A stretch of 64,000 bases of DNA from Mytilus edulis. Lineage: Eukaryota; Mollusca; Bivalvia; Mytilida; Mytilidae. This document shows positions 45,801 through 55,249 of this stretch, in pieces. The DNA lies in the NCBI RefSeq assembly GCF_963676685.1, contig NC_092356.1, positions 21,315,750 through 21,379,749 on the forward strand, given 5' to 3'. The notes under the pieces were generated by a model that saw only the letters and a list, made by a program, of their open reading frames with translations, was not told where the DNA came from and made no database searches. Every line of letters starts with the position of its first letter. The stretch's first letter is position 1. Both the position numbers and the translations under genes were made by a program.

Positions 45801-48448
45801 CATTTTATGGAACAACGTATGAGTATCGTAAAAACTTCGATTCTTCCGCAATTGAGGGCCAACTAAGTTCGAGACAACGATCAATGCAGAATATAAAGAC
45901 CAAATAAAAAAAGCTGTTCGTCTCTTATTTTCGTAAAATTGCGCAAAAAAAATCAATCATGTTCAAAAAGCGTTCGTAAACTTTAAAATAACTTGTTGAC
46001 CTATGAACGGTCGTATATGAAAATGAAAATGTACATTTAAAAAGACAATAGCCATCCCCCCATCGGGCCCATTCGTGTCGTTTGTTATACACTTATCCGT
46101 AACATTTTCAAGTCATGAAATCATTGTACTAGTATTAGTATCATGATATGAGTTTAACTGACAATTATGCATCATTCACAAATTCTGAGTAATCAAAAAG
46201 ATCCCGCATGGCTGAATCAAAAACCTGTGAAAAAGGGCTAAACTCTTCAGATCGATACATAGCAGGAAAAAACATCTTATAAAAACACAAACCGGACGCC
46301 ATAAGGTATTTGCACATCTTTCAAAGTTCAAAGGTATTTAAAAGAAGTTTTACGATATAATTTAAGGTGAAAAATATTTTTATCTACGTAATAAATTAAT
46401 TTTTCAAAATCAAAATTCTCTGCTTTATGTTTATAGATTTTCATTTGCGATATCTAAAATGCGTAGTAAAATATAAACCATTTCAAGTGATTATATGTAA
46501 ACAACTACTACTTCAAAAAAGTTACGCTTCTTAGGCTTAGTGGTGTGGAGATATTCATCAATTAAATCAAAGTTAAAAAGTAAAATAAAAAATTAATTAC
46601 AAAATCTGTTTTGACAAAGTTTGAATTACATTTTGAAGTACATTTTTGTCTTGTGTAGTTTTATTTGTCTGTTTGTCCATTTAATTTTTAGCCATGGATT
46701 TGTCAGTTTATTTTCGATCTATGGGTTTGACTGTCCCTCTGGTATCTTTCGCCCCTCTTTGTTTTTTTTTATTCTTGAATTATGTTGTATAAAAAACAAC
46801 ATTTATGAAAATCTTTATTCTTCAAGAATTAATCCTTTTACACATTTCCTTTTATATCTATATCATCGATATTCTAACTTATGTTGTTCGAATCAATTTA
46901 AGATTTCAATCAAAACATTAGTCATTCATTTATTTACAGATGATAATTTAACCATGGATACACCTTTTATATTACTGATAACGGTATCAGGATTCGTTTG
47001 CAAGCAATTCCATACCCATTGTTCTATGATCCAATATATGATTTCAAAATCAAGTTGTTGGAACTATAAAATGAAATACAGAATGGAATATTTAAACTGG
47101 ACCATAAATTAAAGTAGGTTCAAAACTTTGAATTTTTGAAAAAACTAGGATTTTCTTATCCAAGGCATAGATTACCTTAGCCGTATTTGGCACAACTTTT
47201 TGGAATTTCCTCAATGCTCTTCAACTTTGTACTTGTTTGGCTTTATAAATATTTTGATATGAGCGTCACTGGTGAGTCTTATGTAGACGAAACGCGCGTC
47301 TAGCGTACAAAATTATAATCCTGGTACCTTTGATAACTATATTCAATTTTGGGTATCTTAACGTTACAGTTTTAACTGGCGATTATACAAATTCCGATGC
47401 ATTTTTACGCGTTTGTACGAAATTAGAACTACTGTATCCTGTAAAATTGATAAACAAGTTTTCAAAGTGTTTCATATTCAAAATTCTCTGATCTACAGAG
47501 TTGTCGTTAATCAGTCAACTCTGATCTTTTACGTAACACCTGGTTATAAAAAATAAACTACATGATAAGTACCTCTTTATTCAGTACTCTCTTGTGAAGA
47601 TTTCATATTTTCCAGAAAATTAAAATAATTTTTCATATCATTAAAGTTGAATAATAAAAAAAAACGGATCGATTGAATATTTTATAAAAAATTATCTAAT
47701 TTTTCAGTGTTATGTGTGGTCGAAACACGCATAACGAATCTGTAAAACAATAAAATGTTATGAAAACTTGACTACAACCTCCCATTTAGACAAATTCTCA
47801 ATAAATGTCTTTGCCAGTAAATAAAAGGTTCTAAAAAAGGGAATATGTAAACAAAACAAACAACCACAACTCTGAGACACTAAAAAAAGGCGTAATACTT
47901 GTCACTGATTAAGTTGCGCCATTTAAATGTTGTGCCATTAAAAAAAAATAGCCAATTAACGTTTATACATTTCTCCATTAAATGCATTTGTCTTTATAGG
48001 TTATAATGGTTTTTTTTAATTGCATTTTATTGTGAACTAAATGAAGATCAAACTATTTGGTAGTTCCAATATCCATTCGTATACTTCTCTTCACTGAAGG
48101 AAAATAGTTTTGGAACTGAAACGATTACTGTACGGAGTTTGATTGAAGAAATGTATTGCAAAAATACATTATGTGTTCAGCTGTTGCTGTTTTTTTCACT
48201 TTAACATTAATCAGTTGAATTTATCTTCATCAATCAATGTCTTCCTAACATACAAAGAATTACTATTGTGATAATTGTTTTTAAAGTTTCTCATATTGAG
48301 TACTTTCAATAATTAACACTGGATGTTAAGCAATCAATTAATCTAAATGAATATAACTCAAAATATATCATTCAAAATTCTTACCCAGACAGCAGCCAGT
48401 AACAGTAAATAGTAGAATCAAGAACAACATTTTCCCTATACTTGACAT
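39553..48448 (-). CDS. Secreted PGRP amidase copy A with four cysteine modules, two carrying TGA
   Basis: The minus-strand exon order is signal peptide 48,385-48,448; cysteine modules 45,149-45,268 (M1), 43,986-44,114 (M2), 43,276-43,404 (M3) and 42,231-42,359 (M4); PGRP 41,145-41,345 and 39,553-39,881. All internal junctions are GT-AG and phase 1, so any module can be skipped without a frameshift. M1 has two in-frame TGA codons and M4 one, all at cysteine positions. M2 and M3 are intact. Skipping M1 and M4 leaves 852 nt (283 residues); using all exons would give 1101 nt. PGRPs bind bacterial peptidoglycan, and those with a zinc site cleave the muramoyl-L-alanine amide bond. The His, Tyr, His, Cys active-site pattern is present here, so activity is predicted. 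The six-cysteine module resembles small modules attached to secreted cell-wall hydrolases. Whether this copy is expressed, alternatively spliced or decaying is open. Confidence 0.8.
40370..40560 (+). repeat. Dispersed repeat family R2, copy in the PGRP A intron
   Basis: 'cgatgtcactgctggtga', 'acccgagggtatcaccac' and 'tctgtgttgacatgag'. The homologous copy at 55,740-55,915 in PGRP B shows that the insertion predates the gene duplication. Confidence 0.65.
41145..41345 (-). CDS. PGRP copy A, first amidase exon
   Basis: The acceptor ttgtag precedes 41,345 and the donor gtaag follows 41,145 (201 nt, phase 1 to 1). It encodes HDTRDCSDVKIITRDSWGAR, then PVPDFFIHHTDGGYCSSFSA and MKGIQNYHMDSR. HHT holds the first zinc His, the paired Cys in GYCSSFSAC form the conserved PGRP disulfide, and WGAR is the usual domain start. 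Confidence 0.95.
42231..42359 (-). pseudogene. PGRP copy A, cysteine module M4, TGA at Cys3
   Basis: The acceptor tttcag and donor gtatgt are intact, and the exon is 129 nt (phase 1 to 1). The translation runs DQPCRDVGGSCQDDSNT, then TGA in place of the third cysteine, then SGSYYSGKCTGSDTRRCCK. The homologous module in copy B (57,893-58,021) has TGT at this codon, a single T-to-A difference. All five other cysteines are kept. Confidence 0.85.
42385..42615 (-). repeat. Dispersed repeat family R1, copy in the PGRP A intron
   Basis: 'caaggaaaattcaaaacgga', 'tcatgacttggtacagacat' and 'ggtggattgaacctggtttt'. The counterpart at 58,040-58,260 lies at the same place in copy B, so the insertion is older than the duplication. 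Confidence 0.7.
43276..43404 (-). CDS. PGRP copy A, cysteine module M3
   Basis: The acceptor tttaag precedes 43,404 and the donor gtacgt follows 43,276 (129 nt, phase 1 to 1). It encodes GDQPCIAFGGNCQYDSNP and CSGSYYSGKCSGSTNRRCC. Cysteine spacing is C-x6-C-x6-C-x8-C-x7-C-C. By exon body it is closer to its neighbour M2 than to M3 of copy B, while its 3' end and introns match copy B M3. Confidence 0.88.
43986..44114 (-). CDS. PGRP copy A, cysteine module M2
   Basis: The acceptor tttaag precedes 44,114 and the donor gtacg follows 43,986 (129 nt, phase 1 to 1). It encodes GDQPCIDFGGNCQYDSNP and CSGSYYSGKCSGSTNRRCC followed by KPTTV. All six cysteines are present. Confidence 0.9.
44776..44953. 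mobile_element. Small insertion present only in PGRP copy A
   Basis: Compared with copy B around 60,965, copy A carries about 178 extra bases ('aggtcgtttcagaacttgag' to 'gttatgtaccccc') flanked on both sides by 'ttact'. Copy B has a single 'ttactt' there. That looks like a short insertion with about a 5-bp target duplication. Confidence 0.6.
45149..45268 (-). pseudogene. PGRP copy A, cysteine module M1, TGA at Cys3 and Cys6
   Basis: The splice sites (tttaag, gtacgt) are intact and the exon is 120 nt (phase 1 to 1). It reads SDQLCIDFEGQCQHDSNP, TGA, SCSYHSGKCSGNASNRC, TGA, TP. Both TGAs replace TGT cysteine codons of the homologous copy B exon (61,519-61,638). A Gly-to-Cys change two codons after the first TGA adds a new cysteine. 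Confidence 0.85.
46621..47340 (+). repeat. Dispersed repeat pieces in the first PGRP A intron
   Basis: 'agccatggatttgtcagttt' and 'gactgtccctctggtatctt' (about 46,690-46,760) and R2 end words 'ggcatagattaccttagccg', 'gagcgtcactggtgagtctt' and 'gacgaaacgcgcgtctagcg' (about 47,160-47,320). The 163-codon open frame at 46,621-47,112 runs through these repeats and is not considered a gene. Confidence 0.6.
48385..48448 (-). CDS. PGRP copy A, signal-peptide exon
   Basis: The ATG is at 48,446-48,448 and the donor gtaag follows 48,385. The 64 nt encode MSSIGKMLFLILLFTVTGCC plus L and a phase-1 split codon. The short basic start, hydrophobic core and small residues near the end fit a secretion signal. 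The matching exon of copy B lies beyond the window. A 456-bp repeat element begins only 19 bases upstream of this ATG. Confidence 0.85.
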
Positions 48449-48467
48449 AATTGCTAAATCTATCTTC

Positions 48468-48923
48468 TATAGGTTGCACTTTGTAAATACAGCTGATTCT
48501 CAAAACACGCCTCTTTTGGGGAGTAATTGAATATTCATAGAAAATTGATTTTGTTTACATACTGGTTCCCAGTTATGCTCTCTGTGTTCCATATCGCAGA
48601 GACAGAACTTGGGAATGTTACCAGTAAATAAACACGTGCATATTGTTTACATTGAAACCTGTGGTAACCTTACATTCGAGGTAGGGGTAGTTAAGAAAAT
48701 TAGTGTAAGTTTAAACTCTGAGAAGTTCAGGGCATATAAACGTTGAAAATATGCCGCACAGCCCTATATTTTGACCTTTGAAAAAAAATGTGGTGCATAT
48801 GAACTTTCAATTCTAGGATAAGATTTTTTTCAAAACTTCATAGTAAAAGTGGTACAGTTTTAGCCGTAAAAGGAGTTCCTATGGGAAATTGCATTGTCAA
48901 TATTTACAGAAATGCAACCTATA
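48468..48923. mobile_element. 456-bp TIR element, copy 1, immediately upstream of the PGRP A start codon
   Basis: The ends are 'tataggttgcac' and 'tgcaacctata', inverted. The same 456-bp sequence recurs at 50,151-50,606 with very few differences, so both copies are young. It has no coding frame. Because it starts within the presumed 5' UTR/promoter, transcription of PGRP A may begin inside it. Confidence 0.88.
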
Positions 48924-50150
48924 TAGGGTGAAAAAGGGGAACATTCAAAATTTAACCAAATATGCTTTATTTCACAGATTTTAAAGAAATTAACTCAAAT
49001 AAGAAGTTTTATAAATATTTAATGAAGATTGATAGAATCCTGGGCCTTAAATATGATGACTCAGCATAAATTCACAGTTTACAGTATGCTAAGTTTACTC
49101 AAAGTCCTGGATACAAAATTAAATCATAATATTTGCATATTTGTAAGTTAAATTGTTAAGAAGTGCTTATATTAACTCTTCGCAGTCATTGAAACTCATA
49201 GATCCTTCCTAAATATTATTTATGTGGTATTTGTGTCCTTTCGATAACCCAAAAGTAAGCCGCAACACCTAAATCTGCTTTTTTGACACCACGGCATAAT
49301 GAATACAAGCTAGAAAAACAAAAATATCGCAAGAAAACTTACAATAGTGTGTTCTATCCTGAATATGTACTAAATATTCCAAATTGCTAGAAACAGCAGA
49401 ATGATTTAGGAAATTTGAGGCCCCAGGGGCAAAAAACATAGAAAATTGCCTACCCCCTGTGTCATAAAACAAATAATGTAACTTGTAAATGCTATGATTT
49501 TATGATTTTAAAGTTCTTGATATAGAAAACAATAACTATGCTTGGAAGTTATGCAAAATTCAGATGTTAGCAGTCATCTCTACAACATTTTAAGTGAATT
49601 TATATCTCAGACTGGTATCTGCATACATACAACTATTGCAAATATGGCTTTGTTTGAACACTTCTAGTATATATAGTAGCTAAATTGTGTCAGATATATG
49701 GTTACAGATGATACTGTTGTGACAAGAATTCTAAATTGACCATTTGAGGCAGAAAATGTGTCCTTCAATTGACAAATAGGCATACAGTAAGATGTGGACT
49801 GGAGATAGAGGCTGGATTGGATACTTTATATAATCTTGAATGTTGTAATGATTGACTGCTAAACATTACATTTATGATATTCTGATATGCTTTCAATATG
49901 TTATCAAAACAGTTTTTAACAGGTTCTAGGCATTTTTATCAGAAAATATGCAAATAGGGTAAGCTGGCATCAATTAAAGTTTTGATTTCAAATTCTTTAA
50001 AAAATTGAAACAGGGGAGGGGGTATAAAATGTATAGTAAAGAAAAAATTAGAGTATACACAGTGATTTCTTTAAGATTTTAATTCTGATAAATGAGTATT
50101 AATGTGAGAAAAACTGATTTTAGAGAGTTTTCTATTTGAATAAATGTCTG
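48924..50150. other. Spacer between the two 456-bp elements
   Basis: AT-rich sequence with no coding signal or repeat that I recognise. Since one element copy flanks each side, it could be excised or inverted with them. Confidence 0.45.
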
Positions 50151-50606
50151 TATAGGTTGCACTTTGTAAATACAGCTGATTCTCAAAACACGCCTCTTTT
50201 GGGGAGTAATTGAATATTCATAGAAAATTGATTTTGTTTACATACTGGTTCCCAGTTATGCTCTCTGTGTTCCATATCGCAGAGACAGAACTTGGGAATG
50301 TTACCAGTAAATAAACACGTGCATATTGTTAACATTGAAACCTGTGGTAACCTTTCATTCGAGGTAGGGGTAGTTAAGAAAATTAGTGTAAGTTTAAACT
50401 CTGAGAAGTTCAGGGCATATAAACGTTGAAAATATGCCGCACAGCCCTATATTTTGACCTTTGAAAAAAAATGTGGTGCATATGAACTTTCAATTCTAGG
50501 ATAAGATTTTTTTCAAAACTTCATAGTAAAAGTGGTACAGTTTTAGCCGTAAAAGGAGTTCCTATGGGAAATTGCATTGTCAATATTTACAGAAATGCAA
50601 CCTATA
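50151..50606. mobile_element. 456-bp TIR element, copy 2
   Basis: Same length, orientation and ends as copy 1 (48,468-48,923). I noticed differences only near the 'cacgtgcatattgtt(t/a)aac' and 'ggtaacctt(a/t)cattcg' positions. Confidence 0.88.
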
Positions 50607-50891
50607 TAAACTCTGTTGTATACACTGTTTATATAAATACGTATATACGTCATACTTTTGTTATAACAAATAACTTGGCAAGTGTGGTTAGGTAAATGAA
50701 TCAAATGTATTAAGGACCGCCTATTTTTGGGAGAGCTTTCTGTTTATTGCAGTCATGTGGTCCACTAATTGATAGATACTGTTTGTGATAAATATCTTTT
50801 TAAAAGATGGATCAAAACTAGGGTTGAAAAAAATTAATGTGAAGCTATTTACTGCGCACAGACAGTGCTTGTAAAGATAATATGACCTTAC

Positions 50892-51874
50892 ATATGTAGG
50901 ACTCTAAAGTGCGATGGGGACGCTAAAGTACGATGGTCACGCTAAAGTGCGATGGTCTGCGCTAAAGTGCGATATCTTCATACGCTAAAGTCCGATGGTC
51001 TGCGAAAGTATAGACATAAGAAACGTAGTTTGATTATGACGTTAAAAGTCGTCTTTACAAACCAAAAATGAACATGCCGGAAGATAAAATACGGAATGGA
51101 AGCGAACAGATACATATTAATGTTTACGTTTACGTTAAATTATTGTTGATTTTATTGAAGAGATGGAAGTCGGTAAAATAAAGATACACGTTTTCAAGCG
51201 TAGAACATAAATTGTCCATTAAAACGTCAGTGTGTACATTGTAGTAAAATATTACATGTATTAATACTCGCTACGAAAAAATGAAAAGCTCGAACAACAA
51301 CCCCTTTCTCTCGCATTTAAAGGAAAGCTTGTACAAATAAATTTTATTTATTCCGACAGAATGTTGTATTTGCAACTGATGTGTTTACATTAATAGGCTG
51401 TGTAAACGGCAAGCTACATCAATTATCAAATACGCCTCTGAACAAGCATGAAATATTGCCACTGGACGTTAAGCAACCAACAATCAATCCAATACGCCCG
51501 AATTATTAAAAAATCATTTAAAGGAAATATAGTATTTTGTGACACCTACATAACCGTTTTAGCAATTATTACTAGGTCAGTCTTCTCAATTTTAAAACAG
51601 TCACATAAGACTATCGGTAAATCATCAATCTCATCACATTATATGTTATATCATAGCATACTAGAGCTTGCAAAAAAACTTGTTTTTAACATCAATGCTT
51701 AATCAGTGTTTTAAGCCCTTGAACCTTACTCTATTTTTCCATCGCACTTTAGCGTACTATACCATCACACTTTAGCAAACAAACAACCATCGTACTTTAG
51801 CATGAGTCACCATCGTACATTAGCGTAGACCATCGCACCTTAGCGTGACCATCGCACTTTAGAGTCCTACATAT
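50892..51874. mobile_element. 983-bp foldback element with subterminal tandem repeats
   Basis: Both ends are 'atatgtaggactctaaagtg' in inverted orientation. Each end continues as a short array of about five to six 'cgctaaagtgcgatggt' units (50,902-51,004 on the left, 51,739-51,863 inverted on the right), with one-base variants such as 'tacgatgg'. The interior has no transposase but contains a SINE-tail fragment at about 51,446. Arrays of a short motif next to the ends suggest binding sites for a transposase supplied in trans. Confidence 0.88.
51446..51488 (+). repeat. SINE 3'-end motif fragment inside the foldback element
   Basis: 'catgaaatattgccactgga' and 'aagcaaccaacaatcaatcc' are the cleanest copy of the tail motif in the window. 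Confidence 0.55.
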
Positions 51875-54780
51875 ATTTATAGTTGCAAAAGATGTGGGCA
51901 TATGTGTACTCATTTGAATACAATATGAACGTTTTTTGGACGCCTCTTTTGTGAAAAAAATCCTTTTCATGAAATACAAGAAGTAAGCATCGGAAAGGAT
52001 TGTAATATGAGGAACTAACAAATTAAAAAAAAAATGATTTATCTAAACAAAAAAATAAATTATAAAAGCAATACTGGTTCGTAATTGGTGTTAGGGCCGA
52101 CAAAAATCTGTGACTGTGACTACAAGACACGTCAACTGGAGAAATAATATGTCCATGGTAAACTGAATTAATACACATTTTTGTTTAGAGGCCAGATAAA
52201 GCCTGCCTCCGCGTGTGATATTTGCTGGCTGTGTTGAAGACCCAGCTTCGGCTGTTTTTCTTTTCTTTAGTCGGGTTGTTTATACAAACCCCATTTCCAT
52301 TATAAATTTCATTCTATAAGGGAGTATTTTTCACACATTAATGAGAAAAAAGCGGACCTGTTGCAGACCGAGATAAAAAGATCACCGCCGAAAATGTTGT
52401 TTTGTTTAATATTTGATTTTTAACGTGAGCAAACATATAAAGTAAACAGTTATTGCAAGTTAGTTTGTACTAGTTCCAGATCTCTTTTATAAACAAATAA
52501 AATAGCCGAGGAAACTTTCTACCGTTCCCTTTTCACGAATGTAATCAACTGTATTAGACTATTTAACGGGTTTGTAATAACATGAGCAACACGACGAGTG
52601 CCACATCTGCTGACCCTCACGGAGCACCTGAGATCACCCAGTTTTCGTTGGGGTTCTTATTGCTCACTCTTTATTCTGCTATGTTGTTAATTGTGTACTT
52701 GTGTTTGTTTGTTTGTCTTTTTCTTTTGTAGCCATGTCGTTGTCAGTTTTTTTTTTATCTATGAGTTTTAATGTCCCTCTGGTATCTTTCGCCCCTCTTT
52801 TACTAGGCTATGAAATTACATTTATCCAACACCTGTCAGTGAGGTTTGTAGAATCAGGACAACTCCGAACAAAGACAATTCGGACCAAGACATCATGGAC
52901 AAATTTTATAAACAACCCTGACCACTGTTAAAGACAACCTGAACCAGTTTGAAATTCTTTCCAGTGCAGTGTTTTGATTCGATTTGATTGACATTTTTTT
53001 ATAAGTACAAATATACATGTACATTTATAACATTGAAATACATTAAATTTTCCAAAGAATAGCCCTCCAAGAATTTTGTATAAATACTCTTTAAGCTAAT
53101 ATGGAATCTTTTAAAGTACATAGATGTCTGTGAACCCAATTTTAGATTTTAATCCAGTCTAGCCATTAAGGGAAAGTTTTTATTTTTCTATAGAAAGAAA
53201 GTACTTATATTTTATAAAAAAAAAATATATTACATCATTTTTAACTTTAATCTTCTTTCAATATATCGATAATTGAATAAATAAACTCATCATTCATACA
53301 AAGAATAACTTTGTGTACGCCAGATGCGTGTTTCGTTTACAAAATATTCATCATTCACGAATGAACAAGGATATCAATTTGATCCGAATTTAAGCCAAAC
53401 ACATGACACATCATGTATAATAAAGTATGTTTTTATATTTCATTTGAAATAAATTATTAACTGATATTAAAGATACTCGCCTACTTGTGATTAACTGCAT
53501 GCATATATGTGTTGTTCAGCATGTTCACCTTTTGATGCAAGAATGTATTTAAAAGAAAAATTGTACTTAGTCAATTGGACAGATGAAATTAACAAACAAT
53601 TATTTCTATTTTGCAATTACAAAGACAAATTTTGATTGCTGTTATAAAAGTTTCGATCCTCCTTTGTCGACGGTAATCTTAACAGCAAAGTTTGACTTTC
53701 ATGTGATAAAATCGCGTCTTGAGTTCAGAATAATATATGAATTTACCACGACGTTACACGTCTTTCAAATTAAAAATCTCATCAACGAAAAATTGGTTTA
53801 TCTCTAAATAGATAAAATGACATAGCTGATTTACACATATCTGTTCTGTTTCTATCTAGGTAGAATAAAATGTAACTGCAAATGATCTCTACGATTACCT
53901 CATTTGGACTTTTTATGACCTAGCATATCAAACTTAATATGTACTGTTCCTATGGTATTGCTTCGTTCTATTCCAACGATAAAAAAGTCGACATTCCTGA
54001 AGGTGTATGAATACTATAAGGGTATTATTTATGAATTCTAGTCATTATTTCTTTCGGTTTCCCTGCATCTTCAGGGAACTACGCTGGTTATTGCAGAACC
54101 TTGCGGATAGTATCACGTGAAAGCGTACACATCGACCTGTTAACATATCAAACATTCTTAATCATGAACCTCACTAAAGGATGAAAGATTCACTCGTTGA
54201 TACATTGTAAAAATCTGATGAAAAAGGTTTTCAAAGGTACCAGGATTATAATATACTACGCCAGACGCGCGTTTCGTATACATAAGACTCATCAGTGACG
54301 CTCAGATCAAAATAGTTAAAAAGCCAACAAGTGCAAAGTTGAAGAGCATTGGGGACCCAAAAAATCCAAAAAGTTGTGCCAAATACGGCAAGGGTAATAT
54401 ATTCCGGGGATAAGAAAATCCTTAGTTTTCGAAAAATTCAAAGTTTTGTAAACAGGAAAGAAAGAAATTCAGAATTTTTAGATGGATTATCCTCATCGAC
54501 GAAGGTTTAATCAGAGTAGATGAAAAATTCAAAAAGGCAATAGAAATAAGTCTATACCATGTGGCAAACTCTAACTTGTCCCAATTCTATAAAGGTAACT
54601 TGTTATTATTATATTTAACAGAAACAAAAATCAAGGATCTGCGATTACCTACTAATTCACAACTTAAGTTATATTGAATTTAGTTCACATAAGCACGAAC
54701 AGACATATGCATGCTACCGGAACAAATTCATTTTAGTAAGCTATCCATTCCGTGAAAAGAGTTATATTTTTAAAGTTCAA
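51875..54780. other. Intergenic spacer between PGRP copies
   Basis: No gene is supported. Contents are a repeat with 'cttcggctgtttttcttttc' near 52,245, the 'ggagcacctgagatcaccca' to 'gtccctctggtatctttcgc' dispersed repeat (about 52,590-52,800), R2 end pieces near 53,315-53,345, and an inverted R2 copy at 54,235-54,430. Confidence 0.5.
54235..54430 (-). repeat. Dispersed repeat family R2, inverted copy
   Basis: 'accaggattataatatacta', 'cagacgcgcgtttcgtatac', 'actcatcagtgacgctcaga' and 'agttgtgccaaatacggcaa' are the complement of the R2 words at 47,160-47,330. Confidence 0.7.
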
Positions 54781-54786
54781 TTTTTT

Positions 54787-54792
54787 TTTATT
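54787..54792 (-). promoter_or_regulatory. Candidate poly(A) signal of PGRP copy B
   Basis: AATAAA on the minus strand about 130 nt after the stop at 54,921. The 3' UTR sequence is unrelated to that of copy A. Confidence 0.5.
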
Positions 54793-54920
54793 TCGCTAAC
54801 AGAACCTCGCTGGTCACATTCCACAGCTCATGTTTCATACAAATAAACGATGACATCAAATACATCAGTTTGATAATAGAATTGGTAAAATAACAAATTA
54901 GATAACGCAAACAGTTTTTT

Positions 54921-55249
54921 TTAAGGAGAATGTGCCTTAAAACGCGGCCATGTTTTGATGACGTTGTACAAAGCAGTGCCTGGACATGTAGTGGTACTAA
55001 CATCCCGATGTCCAAACAAAGCGTACGACGATGAAACTTTTCCTTTTCTGATTCCACATTGGATCAACTTTTTAACAGCATTTAAAGCAGCAGAATTGGG
55101 AGCACGGGTCGCAAAATTTCCCATAAATGAGGCTGCTAATCCACGACTGTTATAGCCTGAAGTATGAGCCCCTACTTTATCCCAGCCTCTGCCCTCATAG
55201 ATTTTCCCATCTTCACCAACAAGGAAGCTGTAACCAATGTCTGCCCAAT
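54921..55249 (-). CDS. PGRP copy B, last exon (C-terminal amidase half)
   Basis: The acceptor atttacag precedes 55,249 and the stop is at 54,921-54,923 (329 nt). It encodes WADIGYSFLVGEDGKIYEGR, GLAASFMGNF, LIQCGIRKGK and GHRDVSTTTCPGTAL. It is nearly identical to copy A and keeps all active-site residues. Confidence 0.95.

Noticed and set aside
46621-47112. Plus-strand 163-codon open frame
   Set aside because: It runs through a known dispersed repeat ('gtccctctggtatctttcgc' family) and AT-rich intron sequence, shows no domain, and lies within an intron of the minus-strand PGRP.
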